Notes under the pieces: model-generated | What the model was told of the DNA's origin: nothing | The model's database searches: none | Seen by the model: only the letters and a program-made list of their open reading frames with translations | Program-made: the position numbers and the translations under genes | Assembly: GCA_045578725.1 (NCBI GenBank) | Contig: JAZNKS010000118.1 | Location: 1 to 13,705 of the forward strand | Direction: 5' to 3' | DNA length: 13,705 nt | Origin: Flemingiibacterium sp045578725 | GTDB lineage: Bacteria; Bacillota; Clostridia; Oscillospirales; CAG-272 | Shown: piece by piece, positions 7,727 to 13,705 of the stretch | Position numbering within the stretch: the stretch's first letter is position 1 | Layout: each line of letters opens with the position of its first letter

Positions 7727-9526
7727 ATGAGTGCACAACTGACTAAAAATGATAAGCGCAGCTGTTACTGCGCGGAGCTTTCGGCAAAAAATATCGGCGA
7801 AACGGTCTGCCTGATGGGCTGGGTTCAGCGCCAGCGTGACCTCGGCGGTCTGATTTTCATTGACCTGCGCGACCGCAGCGGCATCGTCCAGCTTGCGTTC
7901 GATGACAACACCGACAAGGCCATCTTCGACACCGCATTCACGCTCCGCTCGGAGTATTCGATCTGCGCGCACGGCGTAGTCCGCGCCCGCGGTGAAGGTG
8001 CCGTCAACAAGAATATCCCCACCGGCGAAATCGAAATCGCCGTTACGGAGCTGAAGGTTTTCTCCGCCTCCCAGACCCCTCCCTTTGAAATCGTTGAAAA
8101 TAGCGATGTCAAGCCCGAGCTTCGTCTGAAGCACCGCTATCTTGACCTTCGCCGCCCCGATCTGGCCGGCAACATCATTGCCCGCTCGAAGATCGCCCAG
8201 ATTGTCCGCAATTACTATACCGAAAACGGCTTCCTGGAGATCGAAACCCCCTGCCTCATCAAGCCGACGCCCGAAGGTGCCCGCGACTATCTTGTTCCCA
8301 GCCGCGTTCATCCCGGAAAGTTCTATGCTCTTCCGCAGTCGCCCCAGCTGTATAAGCAGCTGCTGATGCTGTCCGGCTTTGACCGCTATATCCAGATTGC
8401 CCGGTGCTTCCGCGACGAGGACCTTCGCGCGGACCGTCAGCCCGAGTTCACCCAGATCGACCTTGAAATGTCCTATGTGACCGAGGACGATGTCATGGAG
8501 ATGAACGAGAAGTTCCTTGTCAAGATGTGGAAGGAATTCAAGGGCATCGATCTGCCCACGCCCTTCCTGCGCCTGACCTGGAAGGAAGCTATGGAGCGCT
8601 TCGGCTCCGATAAGCCGGATATGCGCTTCGGCTTTGAATTGAAGGATATCTCCGATGTCCTTGCCGGCTGCGGCTTCAAGGTATTTACCGATACGATCGC
8701 AAACGGCGGATCGGTACGCGCCATCGTGATTGACGGTGCCGCCGCGAAGTTCTCCCGCAAGGAGATCGATTCGCTGACCAATTTCGTCAAGTCCTACAAG
8801 GCCAAGGGCCTTGCCTGGTACAAGAACGTAAACGGCGAGGTTTCCTCCTCTTATGCCAAGTTCCTCACCGAGGAAGAAAACGCTGCCGTTCTGGCAAAGC
8901 TCGGTGCCGGCGAAAACGATATTGTATTCATTGTTGCCGATAAGAACAAAGTCGTCTTCGACTCGCTCGGCGCTCTCCGCTGTGAGATTGCCAAGCGCCT
9001 CGGCCTCTGCGACCCGAACGAGTTCAAGTTCCTGTGGGTCACCGAATTCCCGCTCCTCGAATACGATGAGGAGGAAGGCCGCTTCTATGCGATGCACCAT
9101 CCCTTCACCATGCCGATGGAGGAGGACCTGCCGTATATCGATTCCGATCCCGGCCGGATCCGCGCCAAGGCCTACGATATCGTGCTCAACGGCTATGAAA
9201 TGGGCGGCGGCTCGGTTCGTATCCACGATGCCGAGATTCAGTCGCAGATGTTTGAGCTGCTGGGCCTGACCAAGGAAGAAGCTAACGAGAAGTTCGGATT
9301 CCTGCTGGAAGCCTTCAAATACGGTGTCCCGCCGCACGCAGGCATGGCCTTCGGCTTCGACCGCCTCGTTATGCTGGCGCTCGGTCTTGATGACATCCGC
9401 GATGTTATCGCCTTCCCGAAGGTGCAGAATGCATCCGAGCTGATGACCAACTGCCCGGCCCTGCCGGATCCCAAGGCACTCGGCGAGCTGTCGATTGCGG
9501 TTGTAGAGGAAAAAGAAGCGGAATAA
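7727..9526 (+). CDS. aspS: Aspartyl-tRNA synthetase (bacterial type)
   Basis: Class II synthetase that charges tRNA(Asp) with aspartate. The 599-residue protein has the bacterial layout: an N-terminal OB-fold anticodon-binding domain (about 10-115), the catalytic core starting near 130, the bacterial GAD insertion (about 290-400), and the rest of the core. Motif 2 contains FRDEDLRADRQPEFTQ (228-243), and motif 3 contains GMAFGFDR (539-546), with R546 the ATP-binding arginine. In the OB fold the loop reads RDLGG (37-41). A leucine there is typical of enzymes specific for tRNA(Asp), whereas the relaxed Asp/Asn type usually has histidine, so a discriminating enzyme is inferred. GAGG (7715-7718) is 8 nt before the ATG. 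A strong terminator follows at 9546-9583. Confidence 0.97.
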   Translation: MSAQLTKNDKRSCYCAELSAKNIGETVCLMGWVQRQRDLGGLIFIDLRDRSGIVQLAFDDNTDKAIFDTAFTLRSEYSICAHGVVRARGEGAVNKNIPTGEIEIAVTELKVFSASQTPPFEIVENSDVKPELRLKHRYLDLRRPDLAGNIIARSKIAQIVRNYYTENGFLEIETPCLIKPTPEGARDYLVPSRVHPGKFYALPQSPQLYKQLLMLSGFDRYIQIARCFRDEDLRADRQPEFTQIDLEMSYVTEDDVMEMNEKFLVKMWKEFKGIDLPTPFLRLTWKEAMERFGSDKPDMRFGFELKDISDVLAGCGFKVFTDTIANGGSVRAIVIDGAAAKFSRKEIDSLTNFVKSYKAKGLAWYKNVNGEVSSSYAKFLTEEENAAVLAKLGAGENDIVFIVADKNKVVFDSLGALRCEIAKRLGLCDPNEFKFLWVTEFPLLEYDEEEGRFYAMHHPFTMPMEEDLPYIDSDPGRIRAKAYDIVLNGYEMGGGSVRIHDAEIQSQMFELLGLTKEEANEKFGFLLEAFKYGVPPHAGMAFGFDRLVMLALGLDDIRDVIAFPKVQNASELMTNCPALPDPKALGELSIAVVEEKEAE

Positions 9527-9545
9527 TACGGATCTTTGAAAAACG

Positions 9546-9583
9546 GAGTGCCCCGGTGATATGTCGGGGCACTCTTTGCTTTT
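9546..9583 (+). terminator. Rho-independent terminator after aspS
   Basis: GAGTGCCCC (9546-9554) pairs perfectly with GGGGCACTC (9566-9574) around an 11-nt loop, followed by TTTGCTTTT. It ends the HAD-aspS transcript. The acyltransferase ribosome binding site lies immediately downstream, so that gene either depends on readthrough or has a promoter I cannot see. Confidence 0.88.
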
Positions 9584-9597
9584 ACAGGAGGTAGGAA

Positions 9598-10725
9598 ATG
9601 GATATCACCAAACGGAATACCGCGCTGGATGTCACGCGGATTACAGCCCTTTTCTGCGTGATCTCGGTGCATTTCTTCCTGAACAATGAATTCTACCGCA
9701 CACCGCTGAAGGGCGTGTCCATGTTCATCATGACCCTGATGCGAACAGGCTTCATGATCTGCGTGCCGCTGTTCATTGTGCTGACCGGTTATCTGATGAG
9801 CCGCAAGGAATGGTCGCCGGCTTATTACAGGGGCATCGTCAAAACGCTGGGGATCTATGTCCTGGCCAGCATCGCCTGCACGGTTTACAATGTGCTCGTG
9901 CTTGGTATGACAACCAATCCGGGCAATGTGTTCTTTTCGCTGCTCAATTATACCGGTGCCAAATATGCCTGGTATATTGAGATGTATATCGGACTCTTCC
10001 TGTTGGCGCCCTTTCTCAATGCCATGTACCATGCCCTGCCGTCGGTCAGGGTCAAGCTCGCGCTGATCGGTACTCTGATTTTTCTGACCTCCTTGCCGAG
10101 CGCGGTAAATATCTTCAACTTTTATGTGGAGGGCTGGTGGGCGCGCCCGATCCGCTCGGATACTTATCAGCAGTTTCTGCCCGACTGGTGGACGGCGCTC
10201 TATCCTGTAACCTATTACTGCATCGGTGCCTATCTGCGCGAATATCCGGTCCGGATGCGCAAGCTCTGGAATATCCTTCTCTGGGCAGCGGCTGTGATTC
10301 TGTTCGGTTGGTTCAATTACTACCGGAGCTGCGGCCGGTATTTTGTCTGGGCCAAGTATAACGATTGGTACGGTCTGCCCAATCTGATTATGACGGTTCT
10401 GGCTTTTCTCTGCCTCTCCACGATCCGCTCCGAAGGATGGGATAGAAAGATCCGGATCGGACTTGCTTATCTCTCCGACTGGTGCCTTGGCGGCTATCTG
10501 CTGTCCTACATTTTTGATAATCTTGTCTATGCGGAGCTGAATAAATTCGTCCCGAAGATGCCGGATCGGCTGGTCTGGTATCCGACAACCGTGCTGCTAA
10601 TTCTCATTGCCTCCCTGGCTTCCTCCGGCGCGCTGAATTTTCTCTGGCTGGGACTTGTGAAGCTTTGGCACGCGGTGGTGAATAAACTTCGGCTAAAACG
10701 GAAGAATCTTAATGGCAGGTCTTGA
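9598..10725 (+). CDS. Membrane acyltransferase of the AT3 (OafA/YrhL-like) family
   Basis: Polytopic membrane protein of 375 residues with about ten hydrophobic segments. It is predicted to transfer an acyl group, such as acetyl, across or at the membrane to a wall polymer, exopolysaccharide or lipid-linked glycan. The N-terminus (ALDVTRITALFCVISVHFF, 9-27) has the AT3-family R-X10-H motif: R14 and H25. No periplasmic SGNH domain is fused, and the C-terminus is a short basic tail (KLRLKRKN, 363-370). AGGAGGT (9586-9592) lies 5 nt before the ATG. The stop codon overlaps the -35 box of the smpB promoter. It stands alone between a terminator and that promoter, so no partner gene points to its substrate. 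Family assignment is fairly sure; the target is unknown. Confidence 0.85.
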   Translation: MDITKRNTALDVTRITALFCVISVHFFLNNEFYRTPLKGVSMFIMTLMRTGFMICVPLFIVLTGYLMSRKEWSPAYYRGIVKTLGIYVLASIACTVYNVLVLGMTTNPGNVFFSLLNYTGAKYAWYIEMYIGLFLLAPFLNAMYHALPSVRVKLALIGTLIFLTSLPSAVNIFNFYVEGWWARPIRSDTYQQFLPDWWTALYPVTYYCIGAYLREYPVRMRKLWNILLWAAAVILFGWFNYYRSCGRYFVWAKYNDWYGLPNLIMTVLAFLCLSTIRSEGWDRKIRIGLAYLSDWCLGGYLLSYIFDNLVYAELNKFVPKMPDRLVWYPTTVLLILIASLASSGALNFLWLGLVKLWHAVVNKLRLKRKNLNGRS

Positions 10726-10750
10726 TTTGTTTATAATTTTATGGTATAAT
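10722..10750 (+). promoter_or_regulatory. Sigma-A promoter for smpB
   Basis: The -35 TTGATT (10722-10727) overlaps the acyltransferase stop codon (10723-10725). The -10 TATAAT (10745-10750) follows at 17 bp with an extended -10 TGG. The smpB ATG is 39 nt after the -10 box. Confidence 0.8.
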
Positions 10751-10788
10751 AATATTGTATCCGATCGGCGGTGAAAGGAGGAGATTGC

Positions 10789-11268
10789 ATGGCCGATAAC
10801 AAAGCCGGAACCAAGCTGATTGTTCCGAATAAAAAAGCGCGCCATGATTTCTTCGTCCTTGAAACCTACGAAGCCGGTATCGAGCTGTTCGGCACCGAGG
10901 TGAAATCCATCCGGCGCGGGCAGGTCAATCTGAAGGATTCCTACTGCTTCATCGACAAGGGTGAGCTGTTCGCCGCCGGCGTGCACGTCAGCCCGTATGA
11001 GCAGGGAAATATCTTCAACCGCGATCCGATGCGCGTCAAGCGCCTGCTGATGCATAAGAAAGAGATCACCAAGCTGCTCGGTCAGGTCAGCCGGGAGGGT
11101 TACACGATGGTTCCGCTGTCGATGTACTTCAAAGGCTCCCGCGTGAAGCTGGAGATTGGTCTGTGCAAAGGTAAAAAGCTGTACGATAAGCGTGATTCCG
11201 AAGCCGCACGGCAGGCGGACCGCGATATCGAGCGCTCCATGAAATCGCGTTCAAGGAGTGATGATTGA
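10789..11268 (+). CDS. smpB: SsrA-binding protein SmpB
   Basis: Small RNA-binding protein that binds the tRNA-like domain of tmRNA and delivers it to stalled ribosomes for trans-translation. The 159-residue product has normal length. It carries the core motifs: NKKARHDFFVLETYEAGI (14-31), GTEVKSIR (35-42), a DP-RVKRLLMHK stretch (79-90), YFKGSRVKLEIGLCKGKKLYDKR from 113, and the basic, flexible C-terminal tail that enters the mRNA channel (about 136-159). AAGGAGG (10775-10781) is 7 nt before the ATG at 10789. An in-frame GTG at 10771 would place the binding site inside the gene and is rejected. Its partner RNA gene ssrA lies about 570 nt downstream, with a nitroreductase gene between them. 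Confidence 0.97.
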   Translation: MADNKAGTKLIVPNKKARHDFFVLETYEAGIELFGTEVKSIRRGQVNLKDSYCFIDKGELFAAGVHVSPYEQGNIFNRDPMRVKRLLMHKKEITKLLGQVSREGYTMVPLSMYFKGSRVKLEIGLCKGKKLYDKRDSEAARQADRDIERSMKSRSRSDD

Positions 11269-11780
11269 TGGAATTTACGGAACTGCTGTACAAACGGCGC
11301 TCAGCAAGAGCGTTTACCGATAAGCCGATAACGAAGGAGCAGATTTCAGCCATGCTGGAAGCGGCCATCCGCGCCCCCAGTGCCTGCAATATGCAGTCCT
11401 GGCATTTTTACGCGGTCACGGATCCTTCCATAAGAGCGAAGTTTGCAGAATGCTGCGCTCCGTGGGCCGCATCGGCACCGGTGATCTTCGTTGTCTGCAC
11501 AGATGGGGATGCGATTCTCAAACGATTCGGCGATCGGGCCAGACTGTTTATCGCCCAGGATACCGCGCTGGCAGCAGAGAATCTTTTGCTGGCGGCCGCC
11601 AATATGGGCCTGAACGGATGCTTTATGGGGGCATTTGATGCAGACAAGTGCCGCGCCCTGCTGTCCATTCCCGAGCATCGGGATATCGTGGCGCTGATTC
11701 CGGTCGGCGAACCGGCCGATGAGATTCCGCTCCGTGAGCGCAAGCCGATACATGAGGTTGTTACCTTTATCGGCTCATAA
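11268..11780 (+). CDS. Nitroreductase-family FMN oxidoreductase
   Basis: Predicted FMN-dependent NAD(P)H oxidoreductase; substrates in this family range from nitroaromatics and quinones to flavins. The 170-residue protein begins with the FMN-phosphate-binding RRSARAF (10-16). It continues with APSACNMQSWHF (36-47; N41 and Q43 contact flavin in relatives) and a helix leading to NMGLNGCFMGAFD (112-124). It is a short, compact member of the family. The ATG at 11268 overlaps the smpB TGA by one base, and AAGGAG (11253-11258) lies inside the smpB end, so the two genes are probably translationally coupled. No direct role in ribosome rescue is known for such an enzyme; the link may be only shared transcription. 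Confidence 0.88.
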   Translation: MEFTELLYKRRSARAFTDKPITKEQISAMLEAAIRAPSACNMQSWHFYAVTDPSIRAKFAECCAPWAASAPVIFVVCTDGDAILKRFGDRARLFIAQDTALAAENLLLAAANMGLNGCFMGAFDADKCRALLSIPEHRDIVALIPVGEPADEIPLRERKPIHEVVTFIGS

Positions 11781-11805
11781 AAAGACGAATAACCATTGAC
11801 AAACC

Positions 11806-11829
11806 GCAGATTCGGCTTGCCGGATCTGC
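11806..11829 (+). other. Hairpin just upstream of ssrA
   Basis: A 10-bp stem (GCAGATTCGG, 11806-11815, with CCGGATCTGC, 11820-11829; one G-U pair) has a CTTG loop and ends 6 nt before the tmRNA 5' end. No T-run follows, so it is not a typical terminator. TTGACA (11796-11801) has no -10 box at proper spacing, so ssrA may instead be processed from the smpB transcript, with this hairpin in the removed leader. Confidence 0.45.
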
Positions 11830-11835
11830 TCCTAT

Positions 11836-12193
11836 GGGGGCGTAAAGGTTTCGACGGGGATTCTGACATATAGTAAGCGGGTAGAGACGCCTGATCTCTT
11901 AAAAATTGGCACCTTAAAATTAAACGCTAACACTGAATTAGCTGCCGCGTAAGCGGTTCCGCCTCGTGCGGATTGTCCGGTGATTGAGTACCGCGGCTTT
12001 CACTCGGGCATCATTCAGCGGTGAACGTGAGCAGTGGTTTCGCCCTTAAAACTGCCATGCATAAAAGAGCTACCCTTGACGTGAGCCTGTCGCTTGGCGC
12101 ACGACTTGGGGAAATTTAATTAAGCGAATGCACCCGGAGAAAGCTATATTGATGGATTTTCGGACAGGGGTTCGATTCCCCTCGCCTCCACCA
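11836..12193 (+). ncRNA. ssrA: tmRNA (transfer-messenger RNA), one-piece
   Basis: Acts as alanyl-tRNA and mRNA to release stalled ribosomes and tag the nascent peptide for proteolysis. The 358-nt gene starts GGGGGCGTAAAGGTTTCGAC and ends with a T-arm (AGGGG-TTCGATT-CCCCT, 12166-12182) and an encoded CCA (12191-12193). The acceptor stem pairs 11836-11842 with 12183-12189 over 7 bp, including the G3-U wobble (11838 with 12187) that AlaRS needs. The tag reading frame ends with TAA at 11950-11952. With GCT at 11926 as resume codon the encoded tag is ANTELAAA. Codons GCC and GCG (11944-11949) also pair with CGCGGC (11992-11997) in the helix that closes the tag region. The resume codon is inferred by spacing from known tmRNAs and could be a few codons earlier. 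Confidence 0.96.
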
Positions 12194-12196
12194 CGT

Positions 12197-12265
12197 GGAA
12201 TGCCTACAGTAAATTGGACAATCAAAATCGGACTGTCTAAATTTCTGTAGGCATTCCTTTTATTT
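12197..12265 (+). terminator. Large hairpin after ssrA, probable terminator
   Basis: GGAATGCCTACAG (12197-12209) pairs perfectly with CTGTAGGCATTCC (12245-12257). Pairing continues inward (12211-12215 with 12240-12244, and 12217-12220 with 12234-12237), leaving a 13-nt loop. TTTTATTTATT follows the stem, as expected for ssrA termination. The repeat lies 2 nt from the stop codon of the minus-strand transposase, so it could instead be a terminal structure of the insertion element. Confidence 0.65.
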
Positions 12266-13387
12266 ATTGTGTGCCTTGAAATATTCACTTTCCACTTGAT
12301 TCGGCGTCATAAATCCGAGGCGCTGATGTGGACGGTAATCGTTGTAATAGTCGATATACTTGTCTACCGCTTCCTTGAATTCATCTTCTGTCTGATACCA
12401 TGTGCGCCGGAAGTCCTCCTTCTTGATTGTTGCAAAGAATGATTCGGCAACAGCATTATCGTGTGGGGCACCGGGAGCTGAGAATGACTGTGAAACTTTG
12501 TGTTTATTTAGCAGCATACAAAATTCAAGAGATGTATACTGTGATCCTTGATCGCTGTGAAATGTAAGCGAATCGGGTTCTCCTCTTGAATGAAAGGCAT
12601 CAAGAAATGTTTCGGAAACCAGCTGAGTAGTGATGTGTTCTGAAACACGATGCGCAACAACTTTGCGTGAGTATAGATCAATGACAACACACAAGTACAT
12701 AAAATCAAGGCCAACTTTCGCATATGTAATATCGCTTACCCACACTAAATTGGGCGACTCCGTTAGGAAATTGCGTTTTAGCTTATTTGGATAATATTGA
12801 TATTGGCGATCATTTGCTGAATTCAAGCGCGGATTGTTAGGTCTGGCGGATATATCAAGCTCTTTCATTAGTCGTAGAATTCTCCTTTCGCTAACAGCAC
12901 GGCCCTGTTCCAATAACTTTGCACGGATTTTTCTCGCCCCAAACCGTGCGCCGCTTTTTTCGAATATGGTATAAATCAGTGGCTTCAGAACTTCGTCTTC
13001 GATTTGAAGTTGCGTTTTCTTCTCAAAGCGCGATGCGTAATTATAGTACGTCGCTCGATTGACTTGTAAAACGCGACAGAGTGCATGAATGTTGTATTCA
13101 TCCTTATGCTGATAAATTGCGGAAAGTCGAACAGCCAGTGGTGAGTTCGGGGAGCATGCACAGATTTTGTAAATACTATTTTCCATACGAAGTCGTTCTA
13201 ATTCTTGCAGTTGCAGATATAGTTCACGTGGAATTCGTCCGTGATCGTCGGCGGAACGTTCTTTTTTCCATAAGAACAGCGTGCTTCGGGCAATACCGTA
13301 TTTCTCGCAAATGGATTTTGCGGTATTGACCGACTCGAATTGTGCGATGATCTCTTGTTTGAATGATTCTGAGTAATGGTGTGACAT
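12260..13387 (-). CDS. IS3-family transposase, single continuous frame
   Basis: DDE transposase that catalyses cut and joining of an insertion sequence. The 375-residue protein has an N-terminal helix-turn-helix (about 5-42; KSICEKYGIARSTLFLWKKE, 24-43), a short helical linker with ELERLRMEN (62-70), a second HTH-like region (about 95-120) and an integrase core. Catalytic residues are D219 (WVSDITY), D279 (FHSDQGSQY) and E315 (DNAVAESFF), giving the D-35-E spacing of IS3 elements. C-terminal YNDYRPHQRLGFMTP (348-362) is typical. Most IS3 elements encode orfA and orfB joined by a -1 frameshift; here both parts lie in one frame. The ATG at 13387 follows GGAAGG (13395-13400, 7 nt spacing); a TTG at 13402 lies before that site and is rejected. 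It appears intact. Confidence 0.93.
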   Translation of the reverse strand: MSHHYSESFKQEIIAQFESVNTAKSICEKYGIARSTLFLWKKERSADDHGRIPRELYLQLQELERLRMENSIYKICACSPNSPLAVRLSAIYQHKDEYNIHALCRVLQVNRATYYNYASRFEKKTQLQIEDEVLKPLIYTIFEKSGARFGARKIRAKLLEQGRAVSERRILRLMKELDISARPNNPRLNSANDRQYQYYPNKLKRNFLTESPNLVWVSDITYAKVGLDFMYLCVVIDLYSRKVVAHRVSEHITTQLVSETFLDAFHSRGEPDSLTFHSDQGSQYTSLEFCMLLNKHKVSQSFSAPGAPHDNAVAESFFATIKKEDFRRTWYQTEDEFKEAVDKYIDYYNDYRPHQRLGFMTPNQVESEYFKAHNK

Positions 13388-13418
13388 GAGTGTACCTTCC
13401 AAAAATGTTTTCCGGTAT

Positions 13419-13446
13419 AGTATAGCATATAGATATCAATACTCAA
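13419..13446 (-). promoter_or_regulatory. Promoter for the transposase
   Basis: On the minus strand, -35 TTGAGT (13441-13446) and -10 TATACT (13419-13424) are 16 bp apart, with TGC directly before the -10 box. The predicted start of transcription is about 25 nt before the transposase ATG. It diverges from the MarR promoter, whose -35 box starts 27 bp away. Confidence 0.55.
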
Positions 13447-13473
13447 TAAATGAAAAAGAGTTTTTGAATCCTC

Positions 13474-13502
13474 TTGACGAAAGCTACATGATGTGCTATA
13501 AT
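13474..13502 (+). promoter_or_regulatory. Promoter for the MarR-type regulator gene
   Basis: The -35 TTGACG (13474-13479) and a perfect -10 TATAAT (13497-13502) are 17 bp apart, with an extended -10 TGC. Palindromic operator words overlap the spacer and the start region, which suggests repression. Confidence 0.8.
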
Positions 13503-13521
13503 ATGTAGCGTGCTACATGAT
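13483..13521 (+). promoter_or_regulatory. Candidate operator for the MarR-type regulator
   Basis: A palindrome ATGTAGC-GT-GCTACAT (13503-13518) starts directly after the -10 box. A third copy of the half-site, GCTACAT (13483-13489), lies in the promoter spacer and pairs with the same ATGTAGC around the -10. The extended word GCTACATGAT occurs as a direct repeat at 13483-13492 and 13512-13521. Binding here would block RNA polymerase, consistent with the autorepression known for many MarR proteins. Confidence 0.65.
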
Positions 13522-13539
13522 TCTGTGGAGGGATGGTCA

Positions 13540-13705
13540 ATGCTTGAACGAGATATCGGTTATTTTATCAAAAACATCAATGACAAATTAAAGATGAAAG
13601 CCGATGCAGACCTGAAGCAGTATAATCTTACTTTGGCGCAAAGCCGAGTATTCGCTTTTTTGCACAACAACGGCGGACAGGCGACGCAGAAAGAAATCGA
13701 AGTAT
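13540..13705 (+). CDS. MarR-family transcriptional regulator, N-terminal part
   Basis: Only the first 55 codons are in the window; the gene runs off the right edge. The visible protein starts MLERDIGYFIKNINDKLK and continues through YNLTLAQSRVFAFLHNNGG (28-46) to QATQKEIEV. This is the usual MarR layout: an N-terminal dimerisation helix, then the start of the winged-helix domain. GGAGGG (13527-13532) is 7 nt before the ATG. The gene has its own promoter with palindromic sites over it, which suggests autoregulation and probable control of genes beyond the window, often transporters in this family. Ligand and targets cannot be deduced from the fragment. Confidence 0.8.
   Translation, partial: MLERDIGYFIKNINDKLKMKADADLKQYNLTLAQSRVFAFLHNNGGQATQKEIEV

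Larger units (their letters stand above)
12197..13446 (-). mobile_element. IS3-family insertion sequence, ends not resolved
   Basis: The stretch contains an IS3-type transposase with its own promoter and is visibly more AT-rich than the genes to its left. I could not find matching terminal inverted repeats: the strong palindrome at 12197-12257 has no counterpart near 13403-13500, and no target-site duplication stands out. The limits given are the outermost elements that probably belong to it, not proven ends. It lies directly beside the 3' end of ssrA, a frequent integration site for mobile DNA. Confidence 0.6.

Noticed and set aside
5967..7736. Minus-strand open frame of 589 codons across mnmA and the HAD gene
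   Set aside because: It spans two genes and a clear + strand promoter; the protein is low in recognisable structure.
7610..9337. Minus-strand open frame of 575 codons across aspS
   Set aside because: Antisense to a full-length aspartyl-tRNA synthetase with all motifs.
11796..11801. TTGACA as -35 box of an ssrA promoter
   Set aside because: At 16-18 bp downstream there is no TATAAT-like sequence, so the perfect -35 match alone is not enough.
12070..12288. Minus-strand frame of 72 codons overlapping the tmRNA 3' half
   Set aside because: A product containing EGNRTPV is a well-known false protein translated antisense to tRNA-like 3' ends; the tmRNA explains this DNA.
13081..13329. Small + strand frame inside the transposase gene
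   Set aside because: Antisense to the transposase, with no binding site or recognisable domain.
1..13705. CRISPR arrays, tandem repeats, tRNA or rRNA genes
   Set aside because: None seen on either strand apart from the tmRNA; the repeats present are short and isolated.

Overview
The window looks like chromosomal DNA from a moderately GC-rich Gram-positive anaerobe of the Clostridia, possibly Oscillospirales-like. That placement is an inference. It rests on strong AGGAGG-type ribosome binding sites, extended -10 promoters with 17-bp spacers, a phosphoglycerate kinase with a lysine/glutamate-rich insertion, and a one-piece tmRNA next to smpB. Almost all genes are on the + strand until the transposase near the right edge.

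Layout. (1) 116-3322: uppP (undecaprenyl-diphosphatase, a cell-wall lipid-carrier enzyme), then 33 nt later a cytoplasmic GH78 alpha-L-rhamnosidase, probably on one transcript. (2) 3401-5744: a glycolytic operon of pgk and tpiA. It has a strong promoter preceded by operator-like inverted repeats, a 14-bp intercistronic hairpin and a terminator after tpiA. (3) 5745-6950: mnmA (tRNA U34 thiolase) behind a structured leader. (4) 6982-9583: a promoter, a GTG-started HAD phosphatase and aspS (aspartyl-tRNA synthetase), closed by a good intrinsic terminator. (5) 9598-10725: a membrane acyltransferase of the AT3 family. (6) 10722-12193: smpB, a nitroreductase that overlaps it by one base, and ssrA (tmRNA). 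SmpB and tmRNA together form the trans-translation ribosome-rescue system. (7) 12197-13705: an accessory-looking, visibly more AT-rich tail. It holds a very large hairpin directly after ssrA, an IS3-family transposase on the minus strand, and a divergent MarR-type regulator that runs off the edge behind a palindrome-decorated promoter.

Most of the window is housekeeping: glycolysis, tRNA charging and modification, ribosome rescue and envelope lipid recycling. I found no convincing new multi-gene system. The points most worth a second look are the short tmRNA tag that seems to end in -LAAA, the 61-nt near-perfect hairpin between ssrA and the transposase, the MarR operator layout, the three-cysteine MnmA, and the operator-like repeats upstream of pgk.
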